From Actinomycetota bacterium (GTDB lineage Bacteria; Actinomycetota; Geothermincolia; Fen-727; Anoxymicrobiaceae): a stretch of DNA of 9,737 nucleotides. Below, one piece after another: positions 5,945 through 9,737 of the stretch. The stretch covers positions 1 to 9,737 of the forward strand of contig JAENXM010000057.1 of NCBI GenBank assembly GCA_016649525.1, in the 5' to 3' direction. Every line of letters begins with the position of its first letter. Position 1 is the stretch's first letter. The notes under the pieces were generated by a model that was not told the origin of the DNA, did no database searches, and worked only from the letters and a program-made list of their open reading frames with translations. A program made the position numbers and the translations under genes.

Positions 5945-7193
5945 CCGCGGGTTGATCATGAATGCCGTGGAACAAGCGCTCGGGACCGCGGATGCCGTTG
6001 TAGTCAACGCTGGCACCTCTGCCGGCAGGGAGGACTATACGAAGTCCATCATCGAGGAGCTGGGGGCCGTCGCGGTTCACGGGGTGGCGATCCGCCCGGG
6101 GAAGCCCGTGGTCCTGGGGGTGGCCCGCGGAAAGCCTGTGATCGGCCTTCCGGGTTTCCCGGTCGCAAACTGGCGAGGCGCGGAGGAGTTCCTGAGACCG
6201 CTTATCACGGCCTTCCTCGGGCTTCCACCACGGCCTGCCGCAGTAATGAGGGCCAAGCTTGCCCGCAAGGTGTTCTCCACGCCTGGCTTCGACGAGTTCG
6301 TGCAGGTAAAGGTCGGACGGGTCAACGAAGAGCTTATGGCCGTGCCCCTCCCGAGGGGTTCGGGTGTCTCCATGTCGCTCGTCCGCTCGGACGGCGTTAT
6401 CAGGATCCCGGCCGAGAGCGAGGGGACAGAGCGGGGCGCTGAAGTCGATGTCAGGTTATATGACCCCGATATCGACGTTGACGGCACGATCCTCGCCGTC
6501 GGCAGCCACGACGTCTCGCTCGACCTGCTCGCGGGCCGCATAAGACAGGTGGACCCGCGGATTTCCCTGGCCAGCGCGAACGTGGGGAGCATGGGCGGGA
6601 TAATGGCCGTCAAGGAGGGCCGGGCGCACATCGCCGGCGTGCATCTGCTCGATCCGGAGACGGGGCGGTTCAACGTCCCTTATGTACTGCGCGAGATCCC
6701 GCCCGACGAAGTCTTCCTCATGCACATGTGCGAGCGGACCCAGGGCTTGATGGTGCCGCCCGGGAACCCGAAGGGGATAAAAGGTGTCGAGGACGTCGCA
6801 TGGCCGGGCGTTTCGTTCATAAACCGCCAGAAGGGCTCCGGGACGAGGCTCCTGCTCGATTACCTGCTGGGGCGGGCCGGCATTGAGCCTGGCGGTATCT
6901 ACGGCTACGAGCGCGAGATGTTCACGCACACCGCGGTCGCCGCCGCCGTCGCGGGCGGGACGGCCGACGTCGGCCTCGGCGTCCTCGCCGCGGCCCGCGC
7001 GCTCAAGCTCGAGTTCATCCCCGTTGCAGCCGAGCGCTATGAGCTCTTGGGGTTGCGCTCCCTCATGGGCACGCCGGGGTATGAAGCGCTACTATCGGTA
7101 CTGTCAGACCCGGAGTTTCGCGGTGAGGTCGAGGCGCTCGGAGGATACGATCTTTCGCACGCGGGGGAACTGGTCCCGCTGGGAGACGAGTGA
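5919..7193 (+). CDS. C-terminal part of frameshifted MoeA-PBP fusion (PBP-like domain)
   Basis: This frame is open from 5865 and carries the rest of the second MoeA. It starts with SNSWVLASFARAAGAEP before the nominal GTG at 5919, then has NAGTSAGREDYT, RPGKPVVLG and GLPGFPVANWRGAEE, followed by a MoeA_C-like segment. From about nt 6480 a different domain begins: ILAVGSHDVSLDLLAG, a stretch around SMGGIMAVKEGRAHIAGVHL, INRQKGSGTRLLLDYLL and TADVGLGVLAAA. This is the cytoplasmic PBP-like domain (related to molybdate and LysR-type binding domains) found fused to MoeA in many anaerobes. It may sense or present the oxyanion; that is inference. The start at 5919 has no clear SD, so independent translation is doubtful. 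Only 4 nt separate its stop from moaA. Confidence 0.85.
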   Translation: MRMDLIPDDRGLIMNAVEQALGTADAVVVNAGTSAGREDYTKSIIEELGAVAVHGVAIRPGKPVVLGVARGKPVIGLPGFPVANWRGAEEFLRPLITAFLGLPPRPAAVMRAKLARKVFSTPGFDEFVQVKVGRVNEELMAVPLPRGSGVSMSLVRSDGVIRIPAESEGTERGAEVDVRLYDPDIDVDGTILAVGSHDVSLDLLAGRIRQVDPRISLASANVGSMGGIMAVKEGRAHIAGVHLLDPETGRFNVPYVLREIPPDEVFLMHMCERTQGLMVPPGNPKGIKGVEDVAWPGVSFINRQKGSGTRLLLDYLLGRAGIEPGGIYGYEREMFTHTAVAAAVAGGTADVGLGVLAAARALKLEFIPVAAERYELLGLRSLMGTPGYEALLSVLSDPEFRGEVEALGGYDLSHAGELVPLGDE

Positions 7194-7197
7194 GTCG

Positions 7198-8163
7198 ATG
7201 GATCAGGAAATAGACTACCTGAGGATATCGATAACAGACAGGTGCAACCTTCGCTGCATCTACTGCATGCCCGCCGAGGGAGTGCAGGCGCTCGAGCACG
7301 ACGACATCATGTCCTACGAGGAGCTTGCCCTGTTTGCCCGGGCGGCGGTCTCCTGCGGGATAAAGAGGATAAGGTTGACCGGCGGCGAGCCGCTTGTACG
7401 AAAAGGCGCGGTCGACTTCGTGCGGATGCTCGCCGGCATCGACCCCGGGCTGAGGCTCTCCCTCACCACGAACGGGGTCCTGCTCAACAGGTATGCGGAG
7501 GAGCTCAAGGAGGCGGGGCTCAACCGCGTCAACATGAGCCTCGACAGCCTTGACCCTGAGACTTACGGGATGCTCACCCGCACGGGCCGCCTCGAGGAGG
7601 CGCTGGACGGGCTCCACAGTGCGATAGAAGCGGGACTCGAACCGGTCAAGTTGAACGTGGTCGTGCTCAAGGGCATAAACGACGACCCGGCTCCCTTCGC
7701 GGAGCTTGCCCGCAGGATTCTTGTCCACGTGAGGTTCATCGAGTACATGCCCTACTTCGGTGCGAAGAACGGGAAATGGTTCGTCCCGGGCGACGAGATG
7801 CGAAGCAGGCTCGAGCGCTCTGGAGAGCTCGAGGAGGTCGAATCGCCCGAGGGCTGGGGTCCCGCGAATTACTATCGTCTCGGGGGCGCGCTGGGGACGA
7901 TCGGGTTCATATCGCCCGTCACCTGCCACTTCTGCCCCGGGTGCAACCGGCTGAGGATATCCGCCGAGGGTCGCATGAAGACCTGCCTGTTCGACCATGA
8001 CGGTGTTGAAATAAGGGGAGAGATACGCGGCGGCGCGGACCTTTCCCGCCCCCGTGAGATAATAGAGGGTGAACTCGAGAGGAAGCGCAGGGAAGGGCAT
8101 AAGAAGCCCCCGGCGGATGCGTACCTGCGGGTCACCGACCACATGTCGAGGATAGGAGGATAG
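7198..8163 (+). CDS. moaA: GTP 3',8-cyclase MoaA
   Basis: Radical SAM enzyme that converts GTP to 3',8-cyclo-7,8-dihydro-GTP, the first step of molybdopterin synthesis, in the cytoplasm. The product is 321 residues, normal for MoaA. The SAM-binding 4Fe-4S cluster motif is CNLRCIYC (Cys16, 20, 23), followed by TGGEPL (61-66), LTTNG (89-93) and VNMSLDSL (111-118). The second, GTP-binding cluster uses Cys246, Cys249 and Cys263 in FCPGCNRLR and MKTCLF. The protein ends in Gly-Gly, the MoaA tail that reaches into the active site and is needed for function. The frame stays open upstream to 6883, but that part overlaps the previous gene and lacks homology; ATG 7198 starts right at the conserved N-terminus. 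The SD (GGGAG at 7181-7185) is rather distant. moaC follows 2 nt later. Confidence 0.95.
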   Translation: MDQEIDYLRISITDRCNLRCIYCMPAEGVQALEHDDIMSYEELALFARAAVSCGIKRIRLTGGEPLVRKGAVDFVRMLAGIDPGLRLSLTTNGVLLNRYAEELKEAGLNRVNMSLDSLDPETYGMLTRTGRLEEALDGLHSAIEAGLEPVKLNVVVLKGINDDPAPFAELARRILVHVRFIEYMPYFGAKNGKWFVPGDEMRSRLERSGELEEVESPEGWGPANYYRLGGALGTIGFISPVTCHFCPGCNRLRISAEGRMKTCLFDHDGVEIRGEIRGGADLSRPREIIEGELERKRREGHKKPPADAYLRVTDHMSRIGG

Positions 8164-8165
8164 CA

Positions 8166-8648
8166 GTGAGGGACGAATCACTGTCGCACCTTGATGAGTC
8201 CGGAAAGGCGAGGATGGTGGACGTGGGGGACAAGGATGTGACAAGGCGCGAGGCGCGGGCGGAGGCATGGGTTTTAACCAGTCCCGAGACCCTCGAGCTC
8301 ATCACATCCGGGAGTATCCCGAAGGGTGACGTTTTTTCCACAGCCCGGATAGCGGGGATAGCGGCTGCCAAGAAGACGCCCGACTTGATCCCGCTCTGTC
8401 ACCCTTTGAAGCTCGATACGGTGGAGGTCGGCTTCGAGGTCGACAAGGAGGGCTCGAGAGTAAGGGTCGAGTCGCGGGCGCTGGCGACAGACCGTACCGG
8501 GGTGGAGATGGAGGCGCTCGCCGCCGCCGCGGTCGCGGCGCTCACCATCTACGACATGTGCAAGGCCGTGGAACGGGGTATGGAGATAACGTCGGTGAGG
8601 CTTCTTTACAAGTCCGGGGGGAAGTCGGGGACGTGGCAGAGGGAATAG
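8166..8648 (+). CDS. moaC: Cyclic pyranopterin monophosphate synthase MoaC
   Basis: MoaC turns the MoaA product into cyclic pyranopterin monophosphate, completing the first stage of cofactor synthesis. The product is 160 residues, the family norm. It shows SHLDESGKARMVDVGDKDVT (7-26), then GIAAAKKTPDLIPLCHPL (64-81), the most conserved block, GVEMEAL (112-118) and YDMCKAVERGMEI (129-141), which contains the catalytic Asp130 and Lys133 by analogy with E. coli. The GTG start at 8166 is supported by AGGAGGA (8154-8160), the best SD in the operon, which overlaps the 3' end of moaA. The last 16 nt overlap the next gene. MoaA and MoaC work as a pair, so their adjacency fits. Confidence 0.95.
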   Translation: MRDESLSHLDESGKARMVDVGDKDVTRREARAEAWVLTSPETLELITSGSIPKGDVFSTARIAGIAAAKKTPDLIPLCHPLKLDTVEVGFEVDKEGSRVRVESRALATDRTGVEMEALAAAAVAALTIYDMCKAVERGMEITSVRLLYKSGGKSGTWQRE

Positions 8649-9085
8649 CGACAGATGGGAAAATAATATCCGTGAACGTATCCGAGGCTACCGGTGTGAG
8701 GAAAAACGACGTCGGGAAGTGCCTTCTGGTCGAGGGGCACGGCCTGGAGGGGGACGCACACGCCGGGGACTGGCACCGCCAGGTGAGCCTTCTCGCTATG
8801 GAGAGCGTCGACAAGATGAGGGACAAGGGGCTCGACGTTGGACCTGGTGACTTCGGGGAGAACCTCACGACGAAGGGGATCGAACTCGTGACGTTGCCGG
8901 TCGGGACCCGCATCAAGGTGGGAGAAGGGGTGCTGATCGAGGTGAGCCAGATCGGGAAGGAATGCACCGAGCCGTGCGCCATATATTATCAGGCCGGTGA
9001 CTGCGTGATGCCCCGGGAGGGGATATTCGCTGTCGTTGTCGAGGGCGGCCGGGTCTCTGTCGGGGATGATATCGTTGTCTGTTGA
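8633..9085 (+). CDS. MOSC domain protein
   Basis: A stand-alone MOSC domain of about 150 residues. MOSC domains also form the C-terminal part of Moco sulfurases and are thought to carry sulfur or bind the cofactor. Seen here are KNDVGK (24-29), GLEGDAHAGDWHRQVSLLA (37-55), GDFGENLTTKG (72-82), and IGKECTEPCAIY (107-118), which includes Cys111, the conserved cysteine, plus Cys115. REGIFAVV and GDDIVV close the domain. The GTG at 8633 is chosen because homology begins soon after it and G-rich SD-like sequence precedes it; the frame runs open to 8558, but that part lies inside moaC. It overlaps moaC by 16 nt and mogA by 20 nt, so translational coupling is likely. Its exact job in the pathway is not established. 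Confidence 0.85.
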   Translation: MAEGIATDGKIISVNVSEATGVRKNDVGKCLLVEGHGLEGDAHAGDWHRQVSLLAMESVDKMRDKGLDVGPGDFGENLTTKGIELVTLPVGTRIKVGEGVLIEVSQIGKECTEPCAIYYQAGDCVMPREGIFAVVVEGGRVSVGDDIVVC

Positions 9086-9578
9086 AAAGGGTAAGAAGTA
9101 CCGGGCGGCAGTGGTTACGGTGTCGGACAAGGGCTCCGCGGGGGAGAGGGAGGATATAAGCGGGAAGGCGGTGCGCGAGATGCTCGAGGGCGCCGGCATC
9201 GAGGTCATTCGGACCGAGTTAGTCCCCGACGACTTTGCCGCGCTGACGGGGCTCCTGGATGAGCTCTGCGGCAAGGGGTTCAACCTTATAGCTACCACCG
9301 GCGGCACGGGGCTGTCCCCCAGGGACGTGACACCGGAGGCGACGCTGGCTGTGATCGACAGACGGGTGCCGGGAATGGCCGAGGCGATGAGAGCGGAGAG
9401 CCTCAAGGTAACGCCGCACGCGATGATTTCGAGGGCCGTGTGCGGCCTTTCAGGACAGACGCTCATCATAAACCTTCCGGGGAGCCCGAAGGGGGCGCGG
9501 GAGTGCCTTGAGGTCGTCCTGCCCGCCCTCTCCCATGCGCTTGAAGTGGCCTCGGGCAGCGCTTCCGAGTGCGCATAA
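9066..9578 (+). CDS. mogA: Molybdopterin adenylyltransferase MogA/MoaB
   Basis: MogA/MoaB activates molybdopterin by transferring AMP from ATP, preparing it for metal insertion by MoeA. The product is about 170 residues with the MoCF fold: AAVVTVSDKGSAGEREDISG (14-33), then the pterin-binding loop TTGGTGLSPRDVTPEA (77-92) with Asp87 matching the active-site Asp of E. coli MogA, SRAVCGLSG (122-130) and INLPGSPKGARECLE (135-149). ATG 9066 is chosen, with GGGG just upstream; TTG 9075 is a weaker alternative. It overlaps the MOSC gene by 20 nt and is the last gene of the run. Bacterial MogA and MoaB are hard to separate by eye; archaeal MoaB performs the same adenylylation, so the reaction is more certain than the name. 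Confidence 0.9.
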   Translation: MISLSVEKGKKYRAAVVTVSDKGSAGEREDISGKAVREMLEGAGIEVIRTELVPDDFAALTGLLDELCGKGFNLIATTGGTGLSPRDVTPEATLAVIDRRVPGMAEAMRAESLKVTPHAMISRAVCGLSGQTLIINLPGSPKGARECLEVVLPALSHALEVASGSASECA

Positions 9579-9599
9579 GATGGTCTGACCCCATCAGGT

Positions 9600-9629
9600 T
9601 TGACTTGCTCCTCTTCACTGACTGATAAT
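9600..9629 (+). promoter_or_regulatory. Putative strong sigma70-type promoter
   Basis: TTGACT (9600-9605) and GATAAT (9624-9629) are 18 nt apart, each matching consensus at five of six positions. Transcription would start about 9635-9638, at or next to the ATG at 9638. It lies just after the mogA stop, so the next gene probably has its own start of transcription. Confidence 0.55.
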
Positions 9630-9637
9630 CTGTTGTT

Positions 9638-9737
9638 ATGGAAATACGCAAAGATCTCGAGGGTCCGGTATTGACCGGGATGCTCGTCGAGATAATCGAG
9701 AGCAATTCCGACAGGGTAGCGAAGACCTGGTACCGCG
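9638..9737 (+). CDS. Partial CDS, start of unidentified protein
   Basis: The frame opens after an in-frame TAA at 9626-9628 and runs from ATG 9638 off the right edge, giving 33 codons beginning MEIRKDLEGPV and continuing with LVEIIESNSDRVAKTW. The amphipathic helix ending in a Trp loosely resembles the N-terminal RsbRD-type sensory helices of stress or signalling proteins, but this is too short to name. No good SD precedes ATG 9638, and the predicted transcription start nearly coincides with it, so a leaderless start is possible. The in-frame ATG at 9680 is an alternative, with a GACCGGG-like site before it. Confidence 0.5.
   Translation, partial: MEIRKDLEGPVLTGMLVEIIESNSDRVAKTWYR

Noticed and set aside
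6883..7197. N-terminal extension of moaA
   Set aside because: The frame is open upstream, but this part lies inside the PBP-like coding region and its translation is low-complexity Ser/Arg/Pro. MoaA homology starts at 7198.
7063..8268. Long minus-strand open frame of about 400 codons across moaA
   Set aside because: It lies opposite moaA, whose clusters and motifs are complete. Its product has no recognisable motif and a composition typical of the antisense of high-GC coding sequence.
9580..9596. Hairpin GATGG/CCATC after mogA as a terminator
   Set aside because: The stem is only 5 bp and no T-run follows, so it does not meet the pattern of an intrinsic terminator.

Overview
This is a high-GC bacterial window. 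Nearly all of it is one plus-strand locus for tungstate uptake and for making and loading the pterin metal cofactor (Moco or its tungsten form, Tuco). Several signs point to a bacterium: a lipoprotein signal, Shine-Dalgarno sites, an intrinsic terminator, sigma70-like promoters and Moco-family riboswitch RNA. TupABC and a MoeA fused to a binding-protein domain suggest an anaerobe that uses tungsto- or molybdo-enzymes. A high-GC clostridial or deep-branching actinobacterial lineage would fit, but that is a low-confidence guess.

Layout: (1) 3-956 is the 3' part of an unrecognised membrane protein with a Glu/Pro/Ala-rich front half and four hydrophobic segments. (2) 957-1293 is a regulatory leader. 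It has a possible promoter, a first Moco-type riboswitch aptamer, an intrinsic terminator, a second nearly identical aptamer exactly 165 nt downstream, and a small hairpin around the tupA ribosome site and start codon. (3) 1294-4008 is tupA-tupB-tupC, a tungstate ABC importer. (4) 4013-9578 carries moeA, a second moeA fused to a PBP-like domain and broken by a 2-base frameshift, moaA, moaC, a stand-alone MOSC gene and mogA/moaB. (5) 9579-9737 has a strong promoter-like sequence and the first 33 codons of another gene, possibly leaderless.

From tupA to mogA, gaps between genes are 15 nt or less and several genes overlap, so they probably form one transcript controlled from the tandem riboswitch leader. 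TupABC would bring in tungstate (possibly molybdate). MoaA and MoaC make cyclic pyranopterin monophosphate. MogA/MoaB adenylylates molybdopterin and MoeA inserts the metal. The MOSC protein may handle sulfur or a late cofactor step. MoaD/MoaE (molybdopterin synthase) and MobA are not in the window.

The most interesting items are the tandem aptamers, whose two platforms look different (transcription termination, then translation initiation) yet may share one switching logic, and the frameshift in the fused moeA.
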